From positions 1 through 52,946 of the forward strand of contig JANXXE010000028.1 of assembly GCA_025350815.1 (NCBI GenBank): DNA of 52,946 nucleotides, read 5' to 3'. Numbering within the stretch: position 1 is the first letter of the stretch; each line of letters begins with the position of its first letter. A program made the translations under genes and the position numbers. This DNA is from Myxococcales bacterium. GTDB lineage: Bacteria > Myxococcota_A > Polyangia > Fen-1088. The notes below the pieces were generated by a model. That model searched no databases. It was not told the DNA's origin and worked only from the letters and a program-made list of their open reading frames with translations. Positions 16,688 through 25,180 of the stretch are shown piece after piece.

Positions 16688-18253
16688 CTACGCCGTTGCT
16701 GCCGCCGCGCGCGGGACGTCGGAATCGGCCGGTGCGCCCTTCCGCGGCAGACGCAGCGTGAAGGTGGATCCTTTGCCCGGTGTGCTCTCGACCGAGATCG
16801 CGCCCCCCAGCGCCGCCGTCAGCTCGCGGCAGATGGCCAGGCCCAGGCCCGTCCCCTTGCCGCGCCCCTTGGTCGTGTAAAAGGGTTCGAAAATGCGCCG
16901 CAGATCATCGGGTGCGATGCCAAGGCCCGTGTCACTGACCGTCAGCAGGACCGTTTCGTTCTCAGAGCTGGCGCTGACGCGAACGCGGCCCCCGGGCTCG
17001 ACGGCGTCCAGCGCGTTGGTCAAAAGGTTGATCAGGATCTGGCGCAAAAGGCCGGCATCGGTGACGAAGTCGACGGGATCCGGCCCCAGGCTGACATCGA
17101 TGGCATCGCCGCCCGCGGCGTCCACCCCGCGCGTGACTTCCACCGCCTCGGTCACGATGCGCGACAGCGATGCACTTTTCTTCTCGGGTTCCAGCGAGCG
17201 GGTGGAATCCAGGTAGTCGCGCACGATCCGACCGATACGCGCGATTTCCCGCGTCGCCACATCCAGCCGCTCGCGCAATCCGGGCGGCAGATCGCGCTGT
17301 AGCTGCGCCAGTTGCAGGTGCCCCGACACCGACGACAGCGGCGTTCCTATTTCGTGCGCCAGCTGGGCCGCCAGCTGTCCCAGGGTGGCCAGACGCACCT
17401 TCGAGGCATTCTCGCGCCGCAGATCATTCAGCAGACGGTTTAGTTGCGCCAGAGCCAGATTCTTGCGCGACAGATCCTGCGTGGCCGCCTCGATCTCGTC
17501 GGCCAGGCGCTGGCTGAAAGCGCGGATTTCCTTGTCGGCGCTGGATAGCTGGTCGAGCATTCTGTTGAACCCCTGCGACAGGCGCCCGACTTCATCCTTC
17601 GAATCCACCGGCACCCGCCGGTCCAGATCGCCGCCTTGAACGTCACGCATCGCGACTGCCAGCGTCTCCAGCCGGTGGACGACCACCCGATCGATGATCA
17701 GCAACGCCAGCACGACCATCGCTATCAGCTGCGCTATGCCCAAGATCAGGGCGGTCTGCTCGGTAAGCTGGACCAGGGTCTCGACGGCGTTCAGGCGCCA
17801 TTGCAGGGACAGGGTCGCGCGCCAGGGTCCCTTCAGCTTGACCGGCATCTCCAGACTCAGGCTTTCGCCACCCTCGTCCTGGCGTGTGTACCGGTATTCC
17901 GGCAGACGCTCGGGCAGGCGGTAATTGGGTCCCAGACGCGTGATTTCCAGCCGCTCGTCCCGGGGCGCGACGATTCGCAGCGGGGATTCGCGCTTCACCA
18001 GCAGTTGCAGCCGCTGGATGTTCGGGTGCCGTTTCATATATGACCCGATCACCAGCGCCAGATCGCGATCTTCGGCATCCGGTTCCAGCGCCGCCAGCGC
18101 CTGTGCGACCTCGGTGCCGATTTCCTTGGCGGCATCCTGCGCGTGCTGGGTCAGCTTCTGGCGGACGGTGTAGCGCTGCAGCCACAGGCCCGCCCCAGAG
18201 GTGATGGCCACGCTGATGGCCACAAGCAGCCAGACCTTGGTCCGGATCTTCAT
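16688..18253 (-). CDS. Membrane sensor histidine kinase (HAMP-HisKA-HATPase)
   Basis: 521 residues. There is an N-terminal membrane segment (VWLLVAISVAITSGAGLWL), a periplasmic sensor of about 130 residues, and a second segment (ILGIAQLIAMVVLALLIIDRVVV). The HAMP domain is next (RLETLAVAMRDVQGGDLDRRVPVDSKDEVGRLSQGFNRML), followed by HisKA with phospho-His at about residue 300 (AAQLAHEIGTPLSSV). The HATPase domain has N box NLLTNALDAV, G1 VSDTGLGI, F box FEPFYTTKGRG and G2 GTGLGLAICREL. It precedes the NtrC-type regulator on the same strand, so the two form a two-component pair. An intrinsic terminator separates it from the Lys-rich small gene upstream, so it probably has its own promoter (TAGGAT lies 12 nt before the ATG). 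Confidence 0.95.
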   Translation of the reverse strand: MKIRTKVWLLVAISVAITSGAGLWLQRYTVRQKLTQHAQDAAKEIGTEVAQALAALEPDAEDRDLALVIGSYMKRHPNIQRLQLLVKRESPLRIVAPRDERLEITRLGPNYRLPERLPEYRYTRQDEGGESLSLEMPVKLKGPWRATLSLQWRLNAVETLVQLTEQTALILGIAQLIAMVVLALLIIDRVVVHRLETLAVAMRDVQGGDLDRRVPVDSKDEVGRLSQGFNRMLDQLSSADKEIRAFSQRLADEIEAATQDLSRKNLALAQLNRLLNDLRRENASKVRLATLGQLAAQLAHEIGTPLSSVSGHLQLAQLQRDLPPGLRERLDVATREIARIGRIVRDYLDSTRSLEPEKKSASLSRIVTEAVEVTRGVDAAGGDAIDVSLGPDPVDFVTDAGLLRQILINLLTNALDAVEPGGRVRVSASSENETVLLTVSDTGLGIAPDDLRRIFEPFYTTKGRGKGTGLGLAICRELTAALGGAISVESTPGKGSTFTLRLPRKGAPADSDVPRAAAATA

Positions 18254-18282
18254 CGAATCGTCAGGATCCTAGACCCACGGCA

Positions 18283-18320
18283 CAAAAAGAAAAAACCCCC
18301 GAGACGTGAATCTCGGGGGT
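18283..18320 (-). terminator. Intrinsic terminator of the Lys-rich small gene
   Basis: Read on the minus strand, a 10-bp stem (ACCCCCGAGA/TCTCGGGGGT, loop TTCACG) is followed by TTTTTCTTTTTG. This is the strongest intrinsic terminator in the window. Confidence 0.88.
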
Positions 18321-18363
18321 CTTCGTTTCTCTACCGAACAAAGTCGGCGCGAGAAACGCGCGA

Positions 18364-18549
18364 CTACTTCGCGGGAGCGGCTTCCTTCTTCTCTTCGCCG
18401 CCCTCTTTCTTGGCCTTCTTGCCCTTCTTGGCCTTCTTCTCGCCGTCGGCCGGCTTCTCGGCGGCGGGCTTGTCCTCGGCCTTGGCAACGGTCGACACGG
18501 CCGGGATCAGGAACGCGAGGGACATGAGGATTGCGCGGGTGAGTTTCAT
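18364..18549 (-). CDS. Small exported Lys/Glu/Ala-rich protein
   Basis: 61 residues. A clean signal peptide (MKLTRAILMSLAFLIPAVSTVAKAED) precedes a mature part of about 36 residues made almost only of K, E, A, G and P (KKAKKGKKAKKEGG and similar). The start is set by a strong Shine-Dalgarno AAAGGAG 7 nt before the ATG; a longer upstream extension is possible but reads as non-coding leader. It is a monocistronic unit with a candidate promoter at 18639-18667 and a strong terminator, which suggests high or independently controlled expression. No enzymatic function is likely. A polycationic periplasmic or surface peptide, binding polysaccharide or nucleic acid, is one guess. Confidence 0.75.
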   Translation of the reverse strand: MKLTRAILMSLAFLIPAVSTVAKAEDKPAAEKPADGEKKAKKGKKAKKEGGEEKKEAAPAK

Positions 18550-18638
18550 CTGATGCTCCTTTGAGGACGTTTGAGGACCTTGCGGCCCCTTTTCGAAGTG
18601 ACTCAGATGCAGCGGCTGTGCCAGCGGAAAGACGCCGG

Positions 18639-18667
18639 ATAGTTTTTGATTCACACTGTAAATTCAA
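18639..18667 (-). promoter_or_regulatory. Candidate promoter for the Lys-rich small gene
   Basis: On the minus strand TTGAAT (18667-18662), a 17-bp spacer and AACTAT (18644-18639), inside the AT-richest part of the 230-bp gap between exbD and the small gene. It implies a leader of about 80 nt. Just after the exbD stop (18749-18771) there is a GC-rich hairpin without a U-tract. Confidence 0.45.
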
Positions 18668-18779
18668 CTGGTTATGGAAACATCCGGGCTCGGGATCCGT
18701 GCCCGGGCTGTGCGAGTGTGGCGGTTCTGCAAGGTGCGCGCTTTGCCGTGTGGCGTTACGCCTCACACGACCCGCGCCC

Positions 18780-19259
18780 TCAGTTGCCGTCGCCCTTGGC
18801 GGTCAGGATCGCGATGTGGGTCGCACCGGCTTTTTTGCCGATGGACATGATCTCCACGGTCGAACCAGTTATGACGGCCTGGTCCACGCGCATGAGCAGG
18901 GTGTCGGACCCAACGTCCGTCAGGGCCTTGCGAATTTCCGCTTCCAGATTTTTCGGGTCGACCTTCTTCGTAAACAGATACAGGTCGCCATTCTTCATGA
19001 TGGTCAGCACGGGATCCGTTCGCTTCTTCGATACCGGGCCAGCCGCGTTGGCTTTGGGCAGCACGACCTTCATTCCCGTCTGCGACGCCACCTGGGCGTC
19101 AATCATGGCGGTCGAGGTGACCATGAAGATGATCAGCAACACCAGGAAGACGTCCGTCAGCGGGGTGATGTTGATCTCGGCGATGACCGACTCGGCGCCG
19201 TCGCCGCCACCTTCGTCGCCGCTGGTGTTCGCTTCTTCGAGCTGAACGCTCATTCCCAT
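18780..19259 (-). CDS. ExbD/TolR-family proton-channel subunit
   Basis: 159 residues. It has a short acidic cytoplasmic N-terminus, a single membrane segment carrying the conserved Asp (about residue 36, ITPLTDVFLVLLIIFMVTST), then a periplasmic domain (GMKVVLPKANAAGP through MSIGKKAGATHIAILTAKGDGN). With ExbB/TolQ it forms a proton-driven motor that energises TonB- or Tol-type partners or gliding machinery. The start at 19259 (MGMSV) is 10 nt after the ExbB stop and has GAGG upstream; MSV at 19253 is an alternative. No tonB or tolA is in the window, although the AgmX-like proteins show such families are present. Confidence 0.92.
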   Translation of the reverse strand: MGMSVQLEEANTSGDEGGGDGAESVIAEINITPLTDVFLVLLIIFMVTSTAMIDAQVASQTGMKVVLPKANAAGPVSKKRTDPVLTIMKNGDLYLFTKKVDPKNLEAEIRKALTDVGSDTLLMRVDQAVITGSTVEIMSIGKKAGATHIAILTAKGDGN

Positions 19260-19269
19260 GGTGCTTGCC

Positions 19270-19959
19270 TCAGGGAGATGCGGTCGCGCCATCCTTGGCG
19301 GCGGTTGCAACCGCGGGGCGGTTCTTGGCGTATTCGGCCAGTGCGAACAGGAATTCCTCGCAGCTCATCTTGTATTGGACGCCCAGGCCGTTCACGCGGG
19401 CGACGAAGTAGTTGTAGGCAATGATGGCGTAGATGGCGACCATCAGGCCGGCGGCCGTGGCCACCAGCGCCGCGGCGATGCCCTGGGACACGACCTTGAA
19501 GCCGCCCGTGCCGGCGACCGACATCGACTGGAAGGCCTTCAGGATACCGACGACCGTGCCGAACAATCCGACGAACGGCGCCGACGATCCCACCGTGCCC
19601 AGCGCCCACAGGTAGCGTTTGAAGGACGCCACGGTGGCCATTCGCTGCGACGTGACCGCTTCGGTCGTCTTGGCGGGTGTTTTCTGGAAGATTTTCAGTC
19701 CGCGCTCAAAAACCTCAGACAGCGGTTCCTGGGATGTCTCGCAAAGCGCGGTCGCCTTGGCCAGATCCCCGCCCTCGATGGCGGCCACAACCCGCCCCCT
19801 GAAGACATCCGACCGCGCGGCAATATTCCACAGGGAATAGATGCGCTCGCAGATGATGGTCAGGCCGGCCAGCGACCAGAAAAACAGCAGGGAAAGGATG
19901 ACCCACTCGTCGCGGATCAGATTCTTGATGGTTTCCCAGGTCATGTCGGTATGAAGCAT
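19270..19959 (-). CDS. MotA/TolQ/ExbB-family proton-channel protein
   Basis: 229 residues with three membrane segments: an N-terminal one (WVILSLLFFWSLAGLTIICERIYSL), and two in the conserved core (LWALGTVGSSAPFVGLFGTVVGILKAF and VVSQGIAAALVATAAGLMVAIYAIIAYNYF). The GLFGTVVGI and ALVATAAGL signatures are diagnostic. The start at ATG 19959 (MLHTDMTWETI) avoids a poorly conserved extension into the divergent kinase promoter. It is first in a two-gene unit with ExbD. The two genes could equally be TolQR-like or belong to an AglQRS-type motility motor; sequence alone does not decide. Confidence 0.92.
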   Translation of the reverse strand: MLHTDMTWETIKNLIRDEWVILSLLFFWSLAGLTIICERIYSLWNIAARSDVFRGRVVAAIEGGDLAKATALCETSQEPLSEVFERGLKIFQKTPAKTTEAVTSQRMATVASFKRYLWALGTVGSSAPFVGLFGTVVGILKAFQSMSVAGTGGFKVVSQGIAAALVATAAGLMVAIYAIIAYNYFVARVNGLGVQYKMSCEEFLFALAEYAKNRPAVATAAKDGATASP

Positions 19960-19986
19960 AGCGTGTCCCCTGGGTCCCGTCTCGTC

Positions 19987-19992
19987 TAGAAT
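19987..19992 (+). promoter_or_regulatory. -10 element TAGAAT 8 nt before the kinase ATG
   Basis: TAGAAT is followed by CTGCCCCG and ATG 20001. No Shine-Dalgarno sequence is present and the -35 region is poor. Transcription would start at or next to the ATG. The gap to the divergent ExbB start is only 41 bp. Confidence 0.5.
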
Positions 19993-20000
19993 CTGCCCCG

Positions 20001-22271
20001 ATGCCGCCAACCACGGACAGCAGGCTGGCGCGCGCCACGGGAACCAGTCTGGTGTTGGCCGTGGGTGCGACGGAACTGATCCTTACGGCGGGCGAGTTTG
20101 CCCTGCTGGGGATGCCGGTCTTCCTGTCGCTTCGGGTGCTGCCGCGTGCGGACGGCCTGTACCGAATCTTCCTGCCGGTGGCTGTGGCCTTGTGCGCGGC
20201 TTTGGTCCTGCGCCTGTTCGATGCGCTGAGGCCCGTGGCGCTGCTGCTGTCGGCGAAGCGCCGGTTAGAAGCGGTCTCGACCGCCGAGGCGGACGCGGGT
20301 CAGCGCGCGCTGGTGCGGGCGCCGCGGGAAAGCGCCGTCCTGCGCTTCATTGTGTGGACGGCCCTTCCCGGGACCTTGCTGGCGGTGGCCAGGCTGCGGG
20401 GGCACGTTGCGACGCTGCCAGCATTCGGCTTGCTGACGGCCGGCGCTTTGCACGCGGCGGCGGCGGCGGCGGCGCGGGTTTTGGTGTTGGAAAACGTCCT
20501 GGGCCGGGTCCGGCCCGTGATCTTGCCGAATCTTGAGGGCATCCGTGTCTTCAGCCGGGCGTATCGCGCCTGGCTCGCGCTGGTTGCGGTGGCCTCCTTG
20601 GGCTTCAGCCACGCGGGGGCCGCGTTGATGCTGGTGGCGTTTGTCGGTGCGCCCAACGATCAGGTGGCCTTGCTGACGCTGCTGGGCTTTGCGATCTTGG
20701 CGCCGGCCGCGGTGCTGTGGTGGCGTTCCATGCGTCGTCGCACGGCCCCGATCGAGGCCTATTTCGACGCCACTTTGCGGTCGCCGGGCACCCGGGGGCC
20801 CGCGCGTGACGAGCCCAAGGCGGTCACCGCTTTCGTGGTCGCCCAATCACTGCCGTACCGGCTGGCCGGCTATCAGGCCTTTTCGCTGGCGCTGGCGGGT
20901 GTGGTCGCGGTGGCGGTCGGGCGCTGGCTTACGGGGTTCGAACCGGCCGTCGCCGGGCGCATGTTGCTGGTGCTGGCGGTGGTCGTCCTGGCAAGCACGC
21001 TGTACGCCGCGATGGTCTTCCGCATGACGCTGCGGCCCCTGATGAAGCACATCGGCTCGCGCCACCACTTGCCGGTGCGTGAGGTTCGGTCGCAGGTTGG
21101 CTTGCGGCCCAAATTGCTGGCCTTTTTTGTGGGCGAGACGGCGATCGGTTGCGGATTTGTCTCGCTGTTCGACGGGGCGCCGGACGGGGCTGGGGGCTGG
21201 GGACTGCTGGCGCTGGCCATGGGTGGCGGGCTTTCACTGAGCCTGGTCCTGCTGATGGTGCGCGAACTGGTGGCGCCCATCCAGGCGCTGGAGACGCGGT
21301 CAGAGGAAATCGCGCGCGGCGAACTGGCGCGGCCCGTGCCACCGTCCGGCGAGGCCGACGAGATCGGCCGACTGTCGGTTGCGTTCGAGGAAATGCGACG
21401 ATCCTTGCGCGACCGGCTGCGATCGACTGAATCCATCAATGTCGATCTCGAGCGCGAGGTACGGCGCCGCACCGAGGCTTTGGAGCAGCGAAACACCGAA
21501 CTGCGGGATGCCCTGCAGAAGTTGCGGCAGGCGCAGGACAGTCTGATTCGCAGCGAGAAACTGGCGTCGATGGGTCGGCTGGTGGCCGGCATCGCGCACG
21601 AGATCAACAACCCCGTGAACGCGATCATCAATTCGCTGGGGCCGCTTGAACAGGTGGTGCGCGAGATTGTGGAACTGCCGCAAGGCGGGGATGTGGTCGA
21701 CAAGGCCAAGGCGGCGCAGGAGATGCTGGGGGTCATTGCCCGCGGGACGTCGCGCACCAAGGCGGTGGTTCAGGCCCTGCACAACTATTCGCGCGGGGAC
21801 GAGTCAATCCCGCGCGAGGTGAATCTGTCCCGCAGCGTCGACGACAGCGTGGATTTGCTGCGGCACCGCATGCGCAATGTGAAGGTCGTCAAGGACATCG
21901 ATCCCCGGGTGCATGTCCAGGGCTTTCCCGGACAGATTGATCAGGTGCTGATGAATTTGCTGACCAACGCGACGCAGGCTTTCGGTGATCGGCCCGGAAC
22001 CATCCGGGTCGGGGCGGCGCTGCGGCCGACCGGCGATGCGGCGGTCTGGGTGGCCGATGATGGACCTGGGATCCCGCCGGATGTGCTGCCGCATATCTTC
22101 GACCCGTTCTTCACCACAATGGACGTGGGCGAGGGCGCGGGGCTGGGGCTGTCGATCGTTCACGGAATCGTCGAGCGGCACGGCGCGACGATCGACGTAG
22201 AAAGCGCGCCGGGCGCCGGGACAACCTTCACGATCGTCTTCCCGGCCAAGGCCGCGACTGCCGCGGTGTAA
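20001..22271 (+). CDS. Large polytopic membrane histidine kinase
   Basis: 756 residues. The N-terminal half (about residues 15-420) is almost entirely membrane segments, around eight to ten, with little periplasmic sequence, so it may sense through the membrane. A HAMP-like region follows (PIQALETRSEEIARGELARPVPPSGEADEIGRLSVAFEEM), then a coiled-coil linker and HisKA with His at about residue 533 (GRLVAGIAHEINNPVNAI). The HATPase domain has NLLTNATQAF, VWVADDGPGI, FDPFFTTMDVG and GAGLGLSIVHGIVERHGA. The NtrB-like HEINNPxN motif suits NtrC-type partners, but no regulator is adjacent. Its stop codon lies inside the first copy of the 30-nt repeat described at 22262. Confidence 0.93.
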   Translation: MPPTTDSRLARATGTSLVLAVGATELILTAGEFALLGMPVFLSLRVLPRADGLYRIFLPVAVALCAALVLRLFDALRPVALLLSAKRRLEAVSTAEADAGQRALVRAPRESAVLRFIVWTALPGTLLAVARLRGHVATLPAFGLLTAGALHAAAAAAARVLVLENVLGRVRPVILPNLEGIRVFSRAYRAWLALVAVASLGFSHAGAALMLVAFVGAPNDQVALLTLLGFAILAPAAVLWWRSMRRRTAPIEAYFDATLRSPGTRGPARDEPKAVTAFVVAQSLPYRLAGYQAFSLALAGVVAVAVGRWLTGFEPAVAGRMLLVLAVVVLASTLYAAMVFRMTLRPLMKHIGSRHHLPVREVRSQVGLRPKLLAFFVGETAIGCGFVSLFDGAPDGAGGWGLLALAMGGGLSLSLVLLMVRELVAPIQALETRSEEIARGELARPVPPSGEADEIGRLSVAFEEMRRSLRDRLRSTESINVDLEREVRRRTEALEQRNTELRDALQKLRQAQDSLIRSEKLASMGRLVAGIAHEINNPVNAIINSLGPLEQVVREIVELPQGGDVVDKAKAAQEMLGVIARGTSRTKAVVQALHNYSRGDESIPREVNLSRSVDDSVDLLRHRMRNVKVVKDIDPRVHVQGFPGQIDQVLMNLLTNATQAFGDRPGTIRVGAALRPTGDAAVWVADDGPGIPPDVLPHIFDPFFTTMDVGEGAGLGLSIVHGIVERHGATIDVESAPGAGTTFTIVFPAKAATAAV

Positions 22272-22291
22272 GCGGCCTCTGCGGACCGTTC
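22262..22291. repeat. Direct repeat, copy 1 (spans the kinase stop codon)
   Basis: CGCGGTGT followed directly by a 22-nt block beginning AAGCGGCCTCTG and ending GGACCGTTC. Copy 2 at 26513-26544 is identical except for two extra T bases between the blocks. Together they bracket the NHL-protein and lipoprotein genes. Confidence 0.85.
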
Positions 22292-22397
22292 CGGCACGGA
22301 AGAAGGAGGGGTTGGCCGTGCGAGCACCATTCGATCCCGTGGTGGGGGTCCGGCACGGTTCTGGCTCAGGAAATCGGCGCACACAGCGGCGCGCCCA

Positions 22398-22427
22398 TTG
22401 ACTCATCCCAGGCATTGACTTCCTAAT
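22398..22427 (+). promoter_or_regulatory. Candidate promoter for the NHL-propeller gene
   Basis: TTGACT (22398-22403), an 18-bp spacer and CCTAAT (22422-22427); initiation would lie about 8-10 nt before ATG 22442. The heptamer ATTGACT occurs twice here (22397-22403 and 22414-22420), which could also be a tandem operator half-site. The rest of the 170-bp gap after the kinase holds nothing I recognise. Confidence 0.5.
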
Positions 22428-22441
22428 GCGGGGGCAAGTCG

Positions 22442-25180
22442 ATGCGCTTCCGACAAATCGCCCTTGGCCTGTTGGGCCTCCTGGCAACACGCCCTGCTGG
22501 CGCGCAGCCGCTGGCGGTCGACATCCTGGGTCAGTACGTCAACGAAGATCTGCGACGGCCGGCCTTCAACCAGATCGGGCCCAATGGCGGGCCTTCGTCG
22601 CGAGGGTTTCGATTCTGGCCCCGCAAGACCGGCACCCGGTTGTTCATGGAGATGTTCGTCGACAGCCTGGCGGTGGACGCGGTGGGTGGTCTGCTGTTCG
22701 TTCCCGATACGGCGAACCACCGGGTCCTGGCTTTTGCCGTGCAACCCGACGGCTCGTTCAAGAACCGCGAAGCCGCGTTCGTCCTGGGAAAGCCGGACTT
22801 CTCGTCGACGATTCCCGACTCGCAGGCCCGCGAGGATTCGCCCAGGCTCGTGTACCCCCTGCCCGTGGCTTCGCCGCGCAGTCTCTATGGGCCGACCAGC
22901 GTCGCCTATGATCCGGCCCGGCACAGGCTGTTCGTGGCGGACACCCGTGCCAGCCGCGTCCTGATGTACGACCTTTCCACGGCGCCGACCAGCGGGATGG
23001 CGGCCAGCGCCGTGCTGGGGCAAGCCTCGTTCGACACGCAAGGCCCCAACCGGGGCGGCGCCATCTCCGCGCGGGGGCTGTCCGAACCGCGTGGGATCGC
23101 CTTCGACTCCACTCGCAACATCCTGTGGGTATCGGACACGGGCAACAACCGCATCCTGGCTTTCGATCTATCTGGCGGCGTGGACAACGGGCCTGCTGCC
23201 ACCCACGTCATCGGACAGATCGATCTGACGTCGGGCGCGGCGAACCGGGGCGGCCCCGCCACCGCCAGCACGCTCAGTCTCCCCAAGGGTCTGATCCTGG
23301 ACGCCCGCGGAGACCGCCTGGTCGCCGCCGACGTTGCCAACAACCGCGTCCTCCTCTTTGATCTGAAGGCCGACGGCCTGGACAGCCCCGCCGCGCGCGC
23401 GGTGGCAGGACAGGTGGACTTCACCTCGGTGGCCGCCAACAAGGGACAGCCGGCCGCCGATTCGCAGACGCTGTACCGCCCCCACGGGGTCCTGCTGGAT
23501 GCCAGCGATCGCCGCCTCTTCGTCAGCGATTCGGGGAACGATCGCGTGATGGTCTACGATTTCACCGACGGCCTGACGAACGGCGAAGCCGCGATCGCAG
23601 GGTTGGGAGGGCCGGGTCTGACGGAGCCTGCGGCCGACAACTTCTACCTGCCGCTGGCCCCCGCCACCGCCACCAGCCTGAACCATCCCACCGGCCTGGG
23701 CCTGGTGGGCAATCGCCTGATCGTGGCCGACATGAAAAACAACCGCGTGCTTGCCTACGACGCGGGCGCCCTGCAGATCCGCGCCACGGCGCCGGACGTG
23801 CTGGGCCAGTACACCGAGGGGCGGCTCGACCAACCAAGTCTGGTACAGCAGGGCGCCAACGACGGACCCACCAGCTTCGAGGTCGACCTCAGCGACGGTG
23901 TCTCCGGTGTGGGCATCGATCCCGATCATCACCGCCTGGCGATCTGCGACGGCCTGAACGGGCGCGTGCTGGTCTTTGAGCTGGACAAGAAGAACCGCCT
24001 GCAGCACCGCACCGCCGACTTCGTGCTGGGGACGCCCGATTTTCACACGATTGGTGGTCCCTTCCCGCTGTCGGCCGTCACGATGATTCGGCCCCAGCGG
24101 GCGGTCTTCGACGAGCAGGGCCGCCTGTTCGTTGCGGATGACCAGGCATCACGGGTGCTGGTGTTCGATCTGACCAAGGACCTCAGGACAGGGATGGCGG
24201 CCAGCTGGGTGATCGGCCAGCCCACGTTCGCGCCGGGTGAAGCTGCCGTTGGCCGCAGCCGCGTCTGGCGCCCGCGCGGCCTGGGCTACGACAGGACGAG
24301 AAAGTGGCTGTTCGTCGGGGATACCGACAACAACCGCGTGCTGATCTTCGACCTGGCCGCGGGAATCAGCAACGGCATGCCCGCCATGGGCGTCATCGGA
24401 CAGAACGATTTCGACCAGCGGCAGGCCAACGGAGGAGGCCCGGTCAGCGCCAGCGGGCTGTGGTTTCCCCGCGATTCGGTGGTCGACCCCGAGACGGCCC
24501 TGCTGTTCGTGGCTGACACCTTCAACGCCCGGGTGATGGTCTTCGATCTGGGAGCGGGCTACCGGCCGGGCATGGCGGCCAAGTACGTCCTGGGGCAACC
24601 CGACTTCTCCAGCAATGAACCCGGCTTTGCCCCGGATCGCATGGCCAGCGTCGGCAGCCTGGCCCTCGACACCCGGCGCCGACTGCTCTATGTGCCCTAC
24701 GCGGGTGGGTCGCGCTTGCTGGTGTTCGATCTGTCCCGGGGTTTGCGCGCGCGAACCGCGGCGGTGGGTGTCATGGGGCAAAAGGACTTCACGTCCAACG
24801 AGCCGCTGGCCGGCCGCCGGTTTGCCGTGGGCGCCAACATCGCCGTTGATCCCACGCAGGGAACGATCTTCGCCATGGACCCCTTGAATGACGAGCACCA
24901 GATCCTGGTGCTGTCGCCGCGCTTCGAGTTCTCGCGGGCCCTGCCACCAGCCACCAGCGGCGCCGCGTATGAGGCCAATGCGGGCGTGGGCGGCATCGGA
25001 CCACTGGGATTCTTCCTGTCCTCGGGTGCCTTGCCGGCCGGGTTGACCATGAGCCCAACGTCCGGAGTGATCACCGGGATCCCCGGCGATCGCACCTGCG
25101 CCCGACATGCCTTCAAGGTCGAGGTCACCGATGGACTGGGAAACCGGCAGCAGCGGGGGTTCATCATCAATGTCCGCTGA
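22442..25180 (+). CDS. Giant secreted NHL-repeat beta-propeller with C-terminal Ig-like domain
   Basis: 912 residues. A signal peptide (IALGLLGLLATRPAGAQP) is followed by many tandem NHL-like units. Each unit carries a RLFVADTxxxRVLxYDL core, a GMAASxVLGQ or GQxDF strand and a variable linker ending in LxxPxGIAFD; about a dozen units suggest two successive propellers. The last 80 residues (ALPPATSGAAYEANAGVGGIGPLGFFLSSGALPAGL, then SPTSGVITGIPGD) match the putative-Ig (He_PIG) type. The role is probably extracellular binding or scaffolding, not catalysis. The lipoprotein gene starts inside its 3' end, so the two are expressed together. The repetitive sequence also makes it prone to recombination or assembly collapse. 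Confidence 0.88.
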   Translation: MRFRQIALGLLGLLATRPAGAQPLAVDILGQYVNEDLRRPAFNQIGPNGGPSSRGFRFWPRKTGTRLFMEMFVDSLAVDAVGGLLFVPDTANHRVLAFAVQPDGSFKNREAAFVLGKPDFSSTIPDSQAREDSPRLVYPLPVASPRSLYGPTSVAYDPARHRLFVADTRASRVLMYDLSTAPTSGMAASAVLGQASFDTQGPNRGGAISARGLSEPRGIAFDSTRNILWVSDTGNNRILAFDLSGGVDNGPAATHVIGQIDLTSGAANRGGPATASTLSLPKGLILDARGDRLVAADVANNRVLLFDLKADGLDSPAARAVAGQVDFTSVAANKGQPAADSQTLYRPHGVLLDASDRRLFVSDSGNDRVMVYDFTDGLTNGEAAIAGLGGPGLTEPAADNFYLPLAPATATSLNHPTGLGLVGNRLIVADMKNNRVLAYDAGALQIRATAPDVLGQYTEGRLDQPSLVQQGANDGPTSFEVDLSDGVSGVGIDPDHHRLAICDGLNGRVLVFELDKKNRLQHRTADFVLGTPDFHTIGGPFPLSAVTMIRPQRAVFDEQGRLFVADDQASRVLVFDLTKDLRTGMAASWVIGQPTFAPGEAAVGRSRVWRPRGLGYDRTRKWLFVGDTDNNRVLIFDLAAGISNGMPAMGVIGQNDFDQRQANGGGPVSASGLWFPRDSVVDPETALLFVADTFNARVMVFDLGAGYRPGMAAKYVLGQPDFSSNEPGFAPDRMASVGSLALDTRRRLLYVPYAGGSRLLVFDLSRGLRARTAAVGVMGQKDFTSNEPLAGRRFAVGANIAVDPTQGTIFAMDPLNDEHQILVLSPRFEFSRALPPATSGAAYEANAGVGGIGPLGFFLSSGALPAGLTMSPTSGVITGIPGDRTCARHAFKVEVTDGLGNRQQRGFIINVR

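Noticed and set aside
20934-20945. tRNA T-arm-like GGGTTCGAACC
   Set aside because: Inside the kinase coding sequence; no acceptor or anticodon arm can be formed around it.
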